The notes under the pieces were generated by a model that saw only the letters and a program-made list of their open reading frames with translations, was not told where the DNA came from and did no database searches. Shown here piece after piece: positions 43,391-51,962 of a stretch of 52,230 nucleotides of DNA (the stretch's first letter is position 1; each line of letters starts with the position of its first letter). Location: positions 100 to 52,329 of the forward strand of contig NZ_KB892443.1 of NCBI RefSeq assembly GCF_000373805.1, written 5' to 3'. The DNA comes from Corynebacterium pilosum DSM 20521 = CIP 103422. Its GTDB lineage: Bacteria; Actinomycetota; Actinomycetes; Mycobacteriales; Mycobacteriaceae. Made by a program: the position numbers and the translations under genes.

Positions 43391-45058
43391 CTACCAGGAC
43401 CGGGCGGCCTCCGACTCTAAATCTTCACGAAGGGAGTAAGTTGTTTTCCTACTACCCTGACCGCCGTTCATACGTACAATTTTGCGTTCTAATAACGGTG
43501 CCAAGGCGTAACGCACCTGCCCATCTGAAAGCTTGGTAATTTCTTGCAGCTCGCGGACCGTGAACTCACCATCCGCCAAAACTGCGAAAACTGTGGGGAC
43601 GTTTTTACCCAGAGCTGCAAGATCGCTAAAGCTTTCATTGTTTGGCTTACTGACTTCCTCATCAGTGTTCGCAAGACGGATGATCTCGTTTTCACGCTCT
43701 ATCAGCCCAGTGCGACTGAGTGAGTCCAGCATTGTGGCACATGATTTTTCACTCATCAGCAGGTAGATCTGAAGAATCTTGGCAATCGACAACGGACCAT
43801 GCGAGCGAAGAGTGACCAACAGATCTTCGGAAGTTGGATCAAGTTCAATGCCTAGGCCCGCCAGCCAGGCATCCTCCTCTGGGGTAAAACGGGAGCCTCG
43901 TCGGAAAATCACCGTAAAATCTACTCCCGTGTTGATGAACCGCGGTTTGGGCAGACGCGCTTCCCTGGCAGAGACCAAGATCTCCTGAATTCCCCCGCCT
44001 TCCCCCTCGATGACTCTCCCGCCGTCGGGCATCCGGATGTACCTGGCGATTTCGTACAACCGCTGATTCACCGCAGCCTTAGTAAGCGTTCTACTTTCCA
44101 GCTGATCAAGTGACAGGCCACGAAGTCCACCGGGATTTTTGACGATAAGAGCATGGTCAGTGATGCGAATTTCTACCTTCTTCCCCACGTCCAGCGATGG
44201 GCCGAGGTCGCGGTGCACCAATGCATTAGCAAGGACCTCGCGAATGGCTGTTGGTGGGAACTCGGGGGTATCAACCAGGTTCCCTTGACTGTTATATTTG
44301 CTGGTCGTCGATGAATTTCGTCGAATCCAGTTCATGCCCTCTTCTAGCATCGCTGGCAGTGGCCCCTCGATTTCAGTGAGATTACGATTTCTCCCGCCGC
44401 CTTCTTCCCTACTGAGGCGGACAGCCGCGGTCGCCCCTAGGGCAGGTTCCGTCGATTGGGGGAGAAATCCAAGGGCATAAAGACCTGCCAAGCGAAGATT
44501 TCCCTCTGAATCGCACACGTTTGTCATTTGTAACAGGCGATCGTCATCATCAATTTTGGATATACGCGTTCGAGATTGACGGATCGTGGAGACGTAATTC
44601 TGTAGAACCTCTTGGTCTAAGACAGCCGTATCAGTGCCGGGCAAAATCTTGAAGTCAAACTCTGGCTGTTCACTCTCCGTCAGCGCTGACAACGCGAGCA
44701 TGCGCAGGTCATTAGGGTTCATTACATAGTCCCCGTCCGCTTGCCTCAAGTACGGGATACCTTCGAAACGGGCAGGCTTTGCTGCCGGCAGCAGTGGGAC
44801 TACTTCCACGATCACCACGTCTTTACTGTCTACGGGAATGTGAAAGAAACGCAGCTGTGGCGCAGGGTCTACAGCGTTACGGTTGACGCTGACGATGCTC
44901 TTCTCAAGTTTAGACGGGTTATCTACACCCGTCACTGCAAAACCTTGTCGCTCACTGACACCCAGAACAATGATTCCTTCTTGTGGCATATTGGCGAAAG
45001 CGCACAACGTTTCTCCTAGACGGTCAGGCACGCCACCAGCCGCTTCTCTACACTCCAC
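43391..45058 (-). CDS. AlbA_2 (Schlafen-type) / RecG-like ATPase-domain protein
   Basis: The ORF codes for 555 residues with an N-terminal AlbA_2 domain (about 1-115: E-A-A-G-G-V-P ... L-C-A-F-A-N-M-P-Q-E-G-I-I-V-L-G-V), a GHKL-like C-terminal ATP-binding domain as in the RecG-like family (F-P-P-T-A-I-R-E-V-L-A-N-A-L-V-H-R-D, about 265; G-R-V-I-E-G-E-G-G-G-I), and two winged-helix modules near the C-terminus. The first in-frame start codon is GTG 45058, but homology begins earlier. In the next frame an ATG at 45117 opens the expected N-terminus and meets TAA after three codons, so a one-base deletion may have damaged the start. It is flanked by direct repeats. Role unknown, possibly defence or regulation. 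Confidence 0.75.
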   Translation of the reverse strand: MECREAAGGVPDRLGETLCAFANMPQEGIIVLGVSERQGFAVTGVDNPSKLEKSIVSVNRNAVDPAPQLRFFHIPVDSKDVVIVEVVPLLPAAKPARFEGIPYLRQADGDYVMNPNDLRMLALSALTESEQPEFDFKILPGTDTAVLDQEVLQNYVSTIRQSRTRISKIDDDDRLLQMTNVCDSEGNLRLAGLYALGFLPQSTEPALGATAAVRLSREEGGGRNRNLTEIEGPLPAMLEEGMNWIRRNSSTTSKYNSQGNLVDTPEFPPTAIREVLANALVHRDLGPSLDVGKKVEIRITDHALIVKNPGGLRGLSLDQLESRTLTKAAVNQRLYEIARYIRMPDGGRVIEGEGGGIQEILVSAREARLPKPRFINTGVDFTVIFRRGSRFTPEEDAWLAGLGIELDPTSEDLLVTLRSHGPLSIAKILQIYLLMSEKSCATMLDSLSRTGLIERENEIIRLANTDEEVSKPNNESFSDLAALGKNVPTVFAVLADGEFTVRELQEITKLSDGQVRYALAPLLERKIVRMNGGQGSRKTTYSLREDLESEAARSW

Positions 45059-45120
45059 CAGCGTTGTGTCATCCCCGAAGGCTCTAAGTTTAGCGATCAG
45101 GTCGGTTAATCGCGCATGAT

Positions 45121-45460
45121 CTCAAGTCATAGTTTAAAAGTTTAACATAGTTTTACACTTTCCTGACCAGCTGATTCCCAATGATGGAACCTCATTGGAA
45201 AATCCTCATTGGACATTTGCAATGAGCCATTCCAACTTTCCCAATGATGATTGGGAGTTTTGTCTTAAGGCTTTCTTTCATAGGAGATTGGTGCGAGCAA
45301 GCGGCGACCCCTTGGACACTACAGGGCAATCTTGCACCAGGTCCCCTCCCCAACGACCAGGTGCTTTAAAATGGATCGGTGCAGAATGGCGCCATCTCGC
45401 ACCGATCCGTTGCAAATCTGCAGGTCGTCGCACACCCCACCTGGTGCAAGATGGCTGCTT
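45121..45460. repeat. Right copy of the ~340-bp direct repeat
   Basis: Second copy, directly upstream of the AlbA_2 gene's start. AT-rich part: stem CTCATTG / CAATGAG around the same GACATTTG loop, and CCCAAT-N4-ATTGGG (45240-45255). GC-rich part: the GGTGCAAGATGG-like motif at 45327-45341 (inverted), a pair in a 36-bp palindrome at 45373-45408, and 45440-45454. Outer motifs can pair with each other, so the whole right half can fold into one large cruciform. Confidence 0.85.
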
Positions 45461-45502
45461 CTTTAAAAGATCCATTCAAACCGACGAATTTGAGGAATCA
45501 GA

Positions 45503-45961
45503 CTAGTAGCACTCCGTCAATTCTGCGACAAACTCGGCTGGTGCACCCTGGTCAAGCCAGTAACCATGGTCATAGCACCACGCGCCACTATCAAGCTCGC
45601 CCTGATGTTCCAGTCGTGTCCACTGGGAGCCATCCCACCTGACAGAAACCCTGTGATCCGTTTGCCACTTAGCCGCGTGAGCCCACTGCCCATCACAGTA
45701 AGGAACCACCGTTTCGGTCGGGCCCTCCAGGTTAAAGGCGCCCGGATCACATGGACCCAAGTTTGGTTCGGGCTCTTCTGACGTCGGCTCCTCTGCGCTC
45801 TCCTCGCTGGACGAGCTATCTGAGCTGGTCGTTTCCTCCGAGGTGACTGTTGAAGTCTCCAAGGTAGGTTCCGCAAGCGTTTCCGGCTCGTCGTTCGCCT
45901 CGTCACATCCAGCTAGCGTCAGGGGCAGGATTACAGTCGCAGCTAGGATTAGTCGTTTCAT
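45503..45961 (-). CDS. Secreted lipoprotein, unknown function
   Basis: The 152-residue protein has a lipoprotein signal (lipobox L-A-G-C, Cys19), a Ser/Glu/Thr-rich linker (about 25-68), and a C-terminal domain with paired Cys and W-D-G-S-Q-W ... W-C-Y-D-H-G-Y-W-L. This kind of small Cys/Trp domain is common in corynebacterial exported proteins. I know no function. It lies just beyond the right repeat and precedes a second lipoprotein. Confidence 0.8.
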   Translation of the reverse strand: MKRLILAATVILPLTLAGCDEANDEPETLAEPTLETSTVTSEETTSSDSSSSEESAEEPTSEEPEPNLGPCDPGAFNLEGPTETVVPYCDGQWAHAAKWQTDHRVSVRWDGSQWTRLEHQGELDSGAWCYDHGYWLDQGAPAEFVAELTECY

Positions 45962-46037
45962 GTGCTGTATTTTAACTGGGAAAGCACTGAAGTGTTCGCT
46001 TTCTGCAAAAAGCTTTTAGTTGGGCCACTGTTAGCAG

Positions 46038-46904
46038 CTACATCATCTGGTTCGAGCACTGCTGCGTCCACCCAGAGGTGCCATCGGTAAAGAACGTGGT
46101 GCCGGTTTCGTGGATACTCGGGTCACCGCATGATGCAATCTGCTTGTCCAGCGGGTGCGGTGCAACTTGGCCGGGCGCTTCTGTAAAGCCGATCACCGGC
46201 TCTTGTTGCGGGGCAGGTGCTGGCGCAGGGGCCGGAGCTTGGGTTGGGGCGGGCGCTCGAGTGGGAGCAGGGGGCTGCGAGGCCGCGGGTGCAGGTTCGT
46301 CGATGCTTTCCGCCGGCTGACCAGACTCGTTGCTCTTTGCACCGCCTTCGTCGGCCGGTATGGCAATCTTCACCTTGTCACCATCGGCGACCTCAAAATG
46401 GACCAAGTCAGCGTTGTCACGTACCGGCAAGTATGCTGTACCGGTGGCCGAATAGCCGGGGAATTCGTCCATCAAATTGAGGTAACTGTCGGCTCCATCG
46501 CAGTGTATTTCTGTGTCGGCCCGACTAATTTCGCCATCGGTCGTCGATACGCTCCAAGGCATCGTGCGGAAAGGCGAAGTGAAGTCTGCGTCTGCGTCTT
46601 CTGGCATCGACGCGGTGAATTCAAGGGCAACGAAGCGGCCAGGCTCGGCGCCCTCATAGGTTGCGCAGGTCGCTTGTGCATTGATGGAAACAATGTCAAC
46701 TGTCATGCAGCTCGTCGAATCCAACGTTGAACAGGGGACTTCGAAACTATCTCCTTCGCCCAGCACCGCATTCTCGCGAACCGAAGTCGACGACGCGCTG
46801 GATGTCGAGGACTCTTCAGCGGTCGGCTCAGGTGAGCTCTCCGAATTCGTACAGCCTGCGGTGCCTAGGGCCAACGCGGCAAGAGCAACAATGAGCTTTT
46901 TCAT
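46038..46904 (-). CDS. Secreted lipoprotein with Pro/Ala-rich linker
   Basis: The 288-residue protein has a lipobox G-T-A-G-C (Cys18), a beta-rich domain of about 150 residues with several Cys (C-S-T-L-D-S-T-S-C, C-A-T-Y, H-C-D-G), a Pro-Ala-Thr linker (about 195-235), and a short C-terminal Cys-containing unit (S-C-G-D-P ... W-T-Q-Q-C-S). DUF4352-like immunoglobulin folds have similar plans, but I cannot assign one. Start ATG 46904. Same strand as the preceding lipoprotein. Confidence 0.8.
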   Translation of the reverse strand: MKKLIVALAALALGTAGCTNSESSPEPTAEESSTSSASSTSVRENAVLGEGDSFEVPCSTLDSTSCMTVDIVSINAQATCATYEGAEPGRFVALEFTASMPEDADADFTSPFRTMPWSVSTTDGEISRADTEIHCDGADSYLNLMDEFPGYSATGTAYLPVRDNADLVHFEVADGDKVKIAIPADEGGAKSNESGQPAESIDEPAPAASQPPAPTRAPAPTQAPAPAPAPAPQQEPVIGFTEAPGQVAPHPLDKQIASCGDPSIHETGTTFFTDGTSGWTQQCSNQMM

Positions 46905-47158
46905 GGTTTCGAGCATCCTTGATGTTGAAAAATTCAAACTATCGTCTCAGAAAACATTACCGCAGAAACTGTCGTCGAAAAGCGAGTTCCCGGTCAGCAC
47001 ATTGGGCCGAAGGTTCAGGTCGGCGCCGCTTCTACTTTTCGATAGAATTTGAGCGACCTTGGTAGTGTCAAGACCTATCCAGAACCGTCGTGGCCTCGCT
47101 ATAGGGGTTGTGCACCAGCTACTCTAAATACGTTGATGTTTGAACAGTAGGGCAGGAA

Positions 47159-47881
47159 ATGCGTAAGGACCTAGTAACCGAAGGCGTTCAGCACCTTCTC
47201 GACGCCATTATCAGCGGTGAGTTCCAGCCGGGTAACGCGCTCCCCAACGAAATCAAGCTTGCAGAGTATCTCAACGTATCCCGCCCAACGATGCGGGAAA
47301 TTGTTCGCACTCTAGCGAACCGGGGCGTTCTTGAGGTCGTCCACGGCCGGGGGACTTTTGTCACCGATCAGGATCGGTGGACCGATGTGCAGACCGTGGT
47401 GTATGCCCTGTCGCAGCAACTCGATAACAAGCAAGTTGGCATGTATCTTACGCAGTTGCGTCGCATGATCGAGGTGGGATCCGCCGGCCTCGCCGCACAG
47501 AATGCAACCCAAGAAGAAATAGAAATTATGCAAGACAGCCTGCGCCGCTACATCGAAGCAGATGCGGCCGACGATGCAGAAAAGGCTAACATCGCAGACG
47601 TAGATTTCCACGACGCTATTCTCGACGCTTCGGGCAATCCGTTCGTCCGCGCTATGGTCATGCCTCTCAAAGGTGCCCTTGCTCATTCCAGGATTGAGAC
47701 GAACTCAATATCTGAAATTCGCGCTCGCGCGATTCAGCATCACACCAACATTCTTCACGCAATCGAGACTGGGGACGCGGAGGGGGCAAAAAATGCGATG
47801 CGCGGACATATGAGCCAGACCTTCGACGATATCAGCGCGTTCATCGACGGTTCAGACCCTTATCGTCCCCCACTTCACTAA
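47159..47881 (+). CDS. FadR-subfamily GntR transcriptional regulator
   Basis: The 240-residue regulator has an N-terminal winged helix (about 8-72: L-P-N-E-I-K-L-A-E-Y-L-N-V-S-R-P-T-M-R-E, wing G-R-G-T-F-V) and a C-terminal FCD ligand domain with the metal-binding Asp/His set (D-V-D-F-H, H-H-T-N-I-L-H-A-I and M-R-G-H-M). It probably controls the downstream acid-sugar genes, answering to an organic acid. Good ribosome binding site GGCAGGAA. Confidence 0.9.
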   Translation: MRKDLVTEGVQHLLDAIISGEFQPGNALPNEIKLAEYLNVSRPTMREIVRTLANRGVLEVVHGRGTFVTDQDRWTDVQTVVYALSQQLDNKQVGMYLTQLRRMIEVGSAGLAAQNATQEEIEIMQDSLRRYIEADAADDAEKANIADVDFHDAILDASGNPFVRAMVMPLKGALAHSRIETNSISEIRARAIQHHTNILHAIETGDAEGAKNAMRGHMSQTFDDISAFIDGSDPYRPPLH

Positions 47882-47974
47882 CCCCGGTAATTGCTTTAAG
47901 TGGGCTTTTACCTGTTTTAATACCCCCGCCATTTACATTTCCACTCCCTTATCGCTAACTTTGACCTAAGTCCT

Positions 47975-47999
47975 CAGAGGTCTGGCAACAGAGGTCTGG
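47975..47999 (+). promoter_or_regulatory. Direct-repeat operator candidate before the DUF1537 kinase
   Basis: CAGAGGTCTGG occurs twice (47975-47985 and 47989-47999), 14 bp apart. Each copy contains the palindrome CAGA-GG-TCTG. It sits about 36 bp before the start codon and downstream of a TTGACC (47961-47966) -35-like box. Likely target of the upstream GntR-type regulator; inference. Confidence 0.5.
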
Positions 48000-48035
48000 G
48001 GTTAGGCGACACACTTGACAGAAAGGGAATGGAAA

Positions 48036-49439
48036 ATGCCATATTCTCTCGAACAGCTAACCGAAGGGATGCTTGCACCTGTTGCTTGTGCTGCGAGCGG
48101 AGTTCCGCGACGACCAGACACATTGATCGTTCTCGACGATGACCCAACTGGCACTCAATCGGTTGCGAATCTTCCCGTCCTCACACGCTGGGAACCTGAA
48201 GATTTGCGGTGGGCACTGGGCCAAGACACGCCGGCGATCTACATCATGACCAATTCGCGGTCCCTGTCCTCTGCTGATGCGGAGCAAATCAACCGCGACG
48301 TAGCCCGCGCGGCATTAGAAGCCGCAGGCAACCGCGCCCTCACCTTCGTCTCTCGGTCCGATTCCACTTTGCGTGGACATTTCCCACTTGAACCCGACAC
48401 CTTGGCCGATGTCGCCAGCGCCGCCGGACAAGATATTGATGGCTATCTGATCGTCCCAGCCTTTGGGGATGCGGGGCGCATCACGGTCAATGGCGTCCAC
48501 TATGCCGGCAATGACACCGATGGCTTCACCCCCGTGGCAGAAACCGAGTTCGCCCAGGACGCCACTTTTGGCTATTCGCACTCCCGCCTCGCGAAATGGG
48601 TGGAGGAGAAAACCCAGGGAGCAACCCCCGCTGACCACGTCATCGAGATTTCCTTGAATGATCTCCGGGGTGGGACTGCGCTAGAAAAACTTCAAAGCGC
48701 GCAAAACCGTCAACCAATTGCCGTCGACATCGTCACCGAAGATGATTTACGCCTCCTCGCCATTGCTCTCCACGAAGCCGAAGAAGCTGGTAAGAATTTC
48801 ATTTACCGTGTTGGGCCACCATTCGTCCGCGCCATCATCGGCCAAGATATCCCGTCTGTCGTTGACGCTGCTGCACTCACCAGCGCCGGGGTAACAAAGG
48901 ACCACGTCAAGGGCGGGTTGATCGTCGTTGGCTCGCACGTTCCGACGACCACCCGTCAGCTCAACGCACTGTTAGAGAGGAATGTCGCCCAGGTCCGCGA
49001 ACTCAATGTCCACGAGGTTCTCGAGGAACCAGAGCAGTACACAGAGATGCTTGCCGACGATATCGCGCAGACTTTGAAATCGGGCAATGTCATTCTCCAC
49101 ACATCACGCGAATTGGTCACCGGCAAGGATAAGGACGATTCTCTGCGCATTGCACGCGAAGTATCGAATTCCCTGGTCTCCACCGTGAACAAGATGATTC
49201 ACCAAGTGACCCCGAAATTTGTCGTGGCCAAGGGCGGCATCACGTCCTCCGACACTGCATCGAAGGGCCTAGAGATGACGCGGGCGACTGTCGTTGGCCC
49301 TATGCAGCCCGGAATCATCAGCCTGTGGAAGTCGGAGGATGGGCCGGCTAAGGGCGTCCCGTACATCGTATTCGCAGGAAACGTAGGCAACGACGAGTCG
49401 CTTATCGACGTTGTCACTCGACTCACTGAACACAACTAA
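48036..49439 (+). CDS. Four-carbon acid sugar kinase (DUF1537 family)
   Basis: The 467-residue two-domain kinase has an N-terminal substrate-binding domain (D-D-D-P-T-G-T-Q at about 34-41, S-R-S-D-S-T-L-R-G-H-F-P near 113) and a C-terminal nucleotide domain (V-G-S-H-V-P-T-T-T-R-Q, A-K-G-G-I-T-S-S-D, F-A-G-N-V-G). The family phosphorylates 2-keto-threonate/erythronate or threonate (OtnK/DtnK group). I start it at ATG 48036, which has AAGGGA upstream; a TTG at 48015 is in frame. First gene of a three-gene operon. Confidence 0.92.
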   Translation: MPYSLEQLTEGMLAPVACAASGVPRRPDTLIVLDDDPTGTQSVANLPVLTRWEPEDLRWALGQDTPAIYIMTNSRSLSSADAEQINRDVARAALEAAGNRALTFVSRSDSTLRGHFPLEPDTLADVASAAGQDIDGYLIVPAFGDAGRITVNGVHYAGNDTDGFTPVAETEFAQDATFGYSHSRLAKWVEEKTQGATPADHVIEISLNDLRGGTALEKLQSAQNRQPIAVDIVTEDDLRLLAIALHEAEEAGKNFIYRVGPPFVRAIIGQDIPSVVDAAALTSAGVTKDHVKGGLIVVGSHVPTTTRQLNALLERNVAQVRELNVHEVLEEPEQYTEMLADDIAQTLKSGNVILHTSRELVTGKDKDDSLRIAREVSNSLVSTVNKMIHQVTPKFVVAKGGITSSDTASKGLEMTRATVVGPMQPGIISLWKSEDGPAKGVPYIVFAGNVGNDESLIDVVTRLTEHN

Positions 49440-49459
49440 CCCTCAAAGGAGTTTTCACC

Positions 49460-50359
49460 ATGACTAACACTGTCACTGTCATCGGCCTAGGCGCGATGGG
49501 ACTGCCAATGGCCACTAACCTTGCTCAGGATTTCAAGGTCAATGGCGTCGATATCGCTGAAGCCCGGCTCGCACTGGCGAAAGCCGCTGGAATTTCCACC
49601 TTTTCAAATTCTCAAGAGGCGGTAGCTGAAGCAGATGTCGTCCTCTTGGCCGTGCGAAACCAACAGCAGCTCAATGACGTTCTGTTCGGGAAATTAGGCA
49701 TCTCCCACATGATGAAGGAAGGTGCCGCGATCCTGCTCACCTCCACCGTCGGCATCGCGGCAGTCGTTGAAGCGGCGCAGCGATTGAAATCCGACAACAT
49801 CGAGATTATCGATGCTCCAGTCTCCGGCGGCCCAGTTCGCGCTGGCGAAGGTGACCTTCTCGTCACCGTTGGCGCATATCCGGAAGTGGTTGATAAGTTC
49901 CGCGATGTCCTTGAGAAAATGGCCGGTAACTTGGTGATCGTTGGGGATGAGCCCGGCAAGGGCCAGGCCATGAAGACCGTTAACCAGCTTCTGTGCGGCG
50001 TACATATCGCAGCGGCTGGCGAAGCCATGGCATTGGCGGGAAAGCTCGGCCTCGACCAAAAGGCAGCCCTCGATGCTTTGATGAGTGGCGCCGCTTCGTC
50101 GTTCATGCTGGGTGATCGCGGTAAACGCATGCTGGAGGCGTACACCGACGAGGGGGCTGAGGTGAAGTCACGCGTCGATATCTTCGTCAAGGACATGGGA
50201 ATTGTGACTGCCGCCGCGAAAGACGCAGGAATTGCAGTTCCTGTTGCTGCAGCCGCCGAGCAACAGTACCTCCAGGGACTTGCCCGCGGAATGGGAGCTG
50301 ACGACGATTCGTCGATCATCCGAGTGGTGTCCCCCTCCGACCCGACGCGGGAAGTATAA
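49460..50359 (+). CDS. 3-hydroxyisobutyrate dehydrogenase-family NAD-dependent dehydrogenase (threonate dehydrogenase-like)
   Basis: The 299-residue beta-hydroxyacid dehydrogenase has G-L-G-A-M-G (N-terminal NAD fold), substrate loop D-A-P-V-S-G-G-P-V-R-A (about 117-127) and catalytic Lys in G-Q-A-M-K-T-V-N-Q (about 172). Next to a DUF1537 kinase such enzymes act as L-threonate or D-erythronate dehydrogenases (LtnD). Ribosome binding site AAAGGAG. Twenty bases after the kinase stop. Confidence 0.9.
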   Translation: MTNTVTVIGLGAMGLPMATNLAQDFKVNGVDIAEARLALAKAAGISTFSNSQEAVAEADVVLLAVRNQQQLNDVLFGKLGISHMMKEGAAILLTSTVGIAAVVEAAQRLKSDNIEIIDAPVSGGPVRAGEGDLLVTVGAYPEVVDKFRDVLEKMAGNLVIVGDEPGKGQAMKTVNQLLCGVHIAAAGEAMALAGKLGLDQKAALDALMSGAASSFMLGDRGKRMLEAYTDEGAEVKSRVDIFVKDMGIVTAAAKDAGIAVPVAAAAEQQYLQGLARGMGADDDSSIIRVVSPSDPTREV

Positions 50360-50365
50360 GCTGCC

Positions 50366-51703
50366 ATGACCGGTGTATCACTTCTGTTTTTGGGAATCGC
50401 CGCGGTCGCGCTTCTCCTCGTACTAGTCATTTGGGTGCGCTTGCCAGCATTCGTGGCATTGCTTCTGGTGTCAATGGTGACGGCCGCTGCTTCTGGCATC
50501 CCACTGTCTGAGGCTGTTGAGTCTGTCACCAAGGGCGTTGGGGGCACTCTGGGTAGTGTGGCCATCGTCGTCGGCCTGGGCGCGATGCTGGGCAAGATCA
50601 TCGAAGAGTCCGGTGGCGCGCAGTCACTTGCCACATATTTCACGGACAAGTTGGGGCGTGCCCGGATCCCGGTGGCCATTACGATCGCCGCATTTATTCT
50701 TGGCATCCCCGTCTTCTTTGATGTCGGCTTCATCATCCTGGCACCAATCGTCTTCGGTTTCGCGGTAGTCGCCGGAATCAATCCGCTAAAGATTGGTTTG
50801 CCGGTGGCGGCGACCTTGTTGACCGTCCACGTCGTGCTACCACCGCACCCTGGCCCAGTGGCTGTGGCCGAGCTGCTCACCGAGGATGTGGGGCTACTTC
50901 TCACCCTGGCGCTGCCCATCGCGGCTGTTACTGCCGTCATCGGCTACTTCTTTTCGCGGAAGATCAGCGTGGATAAGATCGCGCGTGTCTCATCGCCTGC
51001 AGAGTCCGATGAATCCCGCGAGTTTCCCAATCCACCCTCACCATGGCTGGTCATCGGCCTGATCTTGCTGCCGATCCTGATCATCATGGTGGGTACGACC
51101 GGGCAGATGCTTACCGACGAAGGGACCACCCTTAACACGTTCGTGTCCTTCTTCGGGTCCTCACCAGTTGCCCTGCTGATCTCTGTGATCGTGGCCTGGA
51201 TTCTGATTGGACGCCAGCAGAAGTGGAGCAACCAAAAGGCCACGGACATCCTCGATTCGGCACTGCCGGCGGTCGCGGTGATCATCTTCGTGACTGGTGC
51301 TGGCGGTGGCTTTGCCAACGTCCTCGTGGAGTCCGGAATCGGCTCCGTTCTGTCTGAACTATTGCTTTCGACGGGTCTCCCACTGATCCTGATGGGTTTC
51401 TTGCTCACTGCCGCGCTGCGCGCTGCCCAGGGTTCAGCCACGGTGGCACTGTTGACCACAGCCGGGTTACTCGCCCAGCCCATCGCCGATGCAGGCCTGT
51501 CCAGCATCGAGGCGACTCTGATCATGGTGGCAATCGGATTTGGTGGCTTGGGCCTGTCCCACATCAATGACTCTGGTTTCTGGATTGTCACCAAGTACCT
51601 GGGCCTGAACGTGAAACAAGGCCTGAAGTACTGGACGTCACTAACGACGATTTACGGTGTCATCGGATTCCTGATCACCTGGGGTGTTTACGCGCTGGTG
51701 TAA
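50366..51703 (+). CDS. GntP-family gluconate/acid-sugar permease
   Basis: The 445-residue permease has about twelve TM helices and GntP family blocks: G-V-G-G-T-L-G-S-V-A-I-V-V-G-L-G-A-M-L-G-K, I-P-V-F-F-D-V-G-F-I, and L-P-P-H-P-G-P-V-A. It likely imports the acid sugar degraded by the two upstream enzymes. Six bases from the dehydrogenase stop. Followed by a strong terminator, so the operon ends here without an aldolase. Confidence 0.93.
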   Translation: MTGVSLLFLGIAAVALLLVLVIWVRLPAFVALLLVSMVTAAASGIPLSEAVESVTKGVGGTLGSVAIVVGLGAMLGKIIEESGGAQSLATYFTDKLGRARIPVAITIAAFILGIPVFFDVGFIILAPIVFGFAVVAGINPLKIGLPVAATLLTVHVVLPPHPGPVAVAELLTEDVGLLLTLALPIAAVTAVIGYFFSRKISVDKIARVSSPAESDESREFPNPPSPWLVIGLILLPILIIMVGTTGQMLTDEGTTLNTFVSFFGSSPVALLISVIVAWILIGRQQKWSNQKATDILDSALPAVAVIIFVTGAGGGFANVLVESGIGSVLSELLLSTGLPLILMGFLLTAALRAAQGSATVALLTTAGLLAQPIADAGLSSIEATLIMVAIGFGGLGLSHINDSGFWIVTKYLGLNVKQGLKYWTSLTTIYGVIGFLITWGVYALV

Positions 51704-51750
51704 ACCGCTCTTTCTCATCGGGCCAACCGTTGTTGAACTCCACGGAGCGG

Positions 51751-51790
51751 AAGGAGAGCGACATGTAAACCACACGTCGCTCTCCTTTTA
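51751..51790 (+). terminator. Terminator of the acid-sugar operon
   Basis: A perfect 12-bp stem AAGGAGAGCGAC (51751-51762) / GTCGCTCTCCTT (51776-51787) is followed by TT and an AT-rich tail. Confidence 0.92.
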
Positions 51791-51811
51791 TGTGTCTGGG
51801 TCAGGGAAGCA

Positions 51812-51962
51812 CTACCCGGCAACTTCGTTGATCTTCTTGATGCGCGAGGTAATGTCCACGATCTGGCTGGTCTCGAACAGGTCAGTCAGCGGGTAGGCAT
51901 CAAAGGGCGGTTCCCAAATACTGCTGATCTCAATGCCACCCTGGCTACAAATCACGTCTACC
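51812..51962 (-). pseudogene. C-terminal fragment of an unidentified gene cut by an IS
   Basis: The last 49 residues of a protein (V-D-V-I-C-S-Q-G-G-I-E-I-S-S-I-W-E-P-P-F-D ... ending I-N-E-V-A-G) read out of the IS end and stop at 51812. The phrasing looks like genuine protein rather than chance, but I do not recognise the family. The 5' part would lie beyond the IS, outside the window. The gene is convergent with the acid-sugar operon. Confidence 0.6.

Noticed and set aside
43031..45460. Repeats flanking the AlbA_2 gene as a CRISPR array
   Set aside because: There are only two long copies separated by a gene, with no regular short repeat-spacer pattern and no cas genes.
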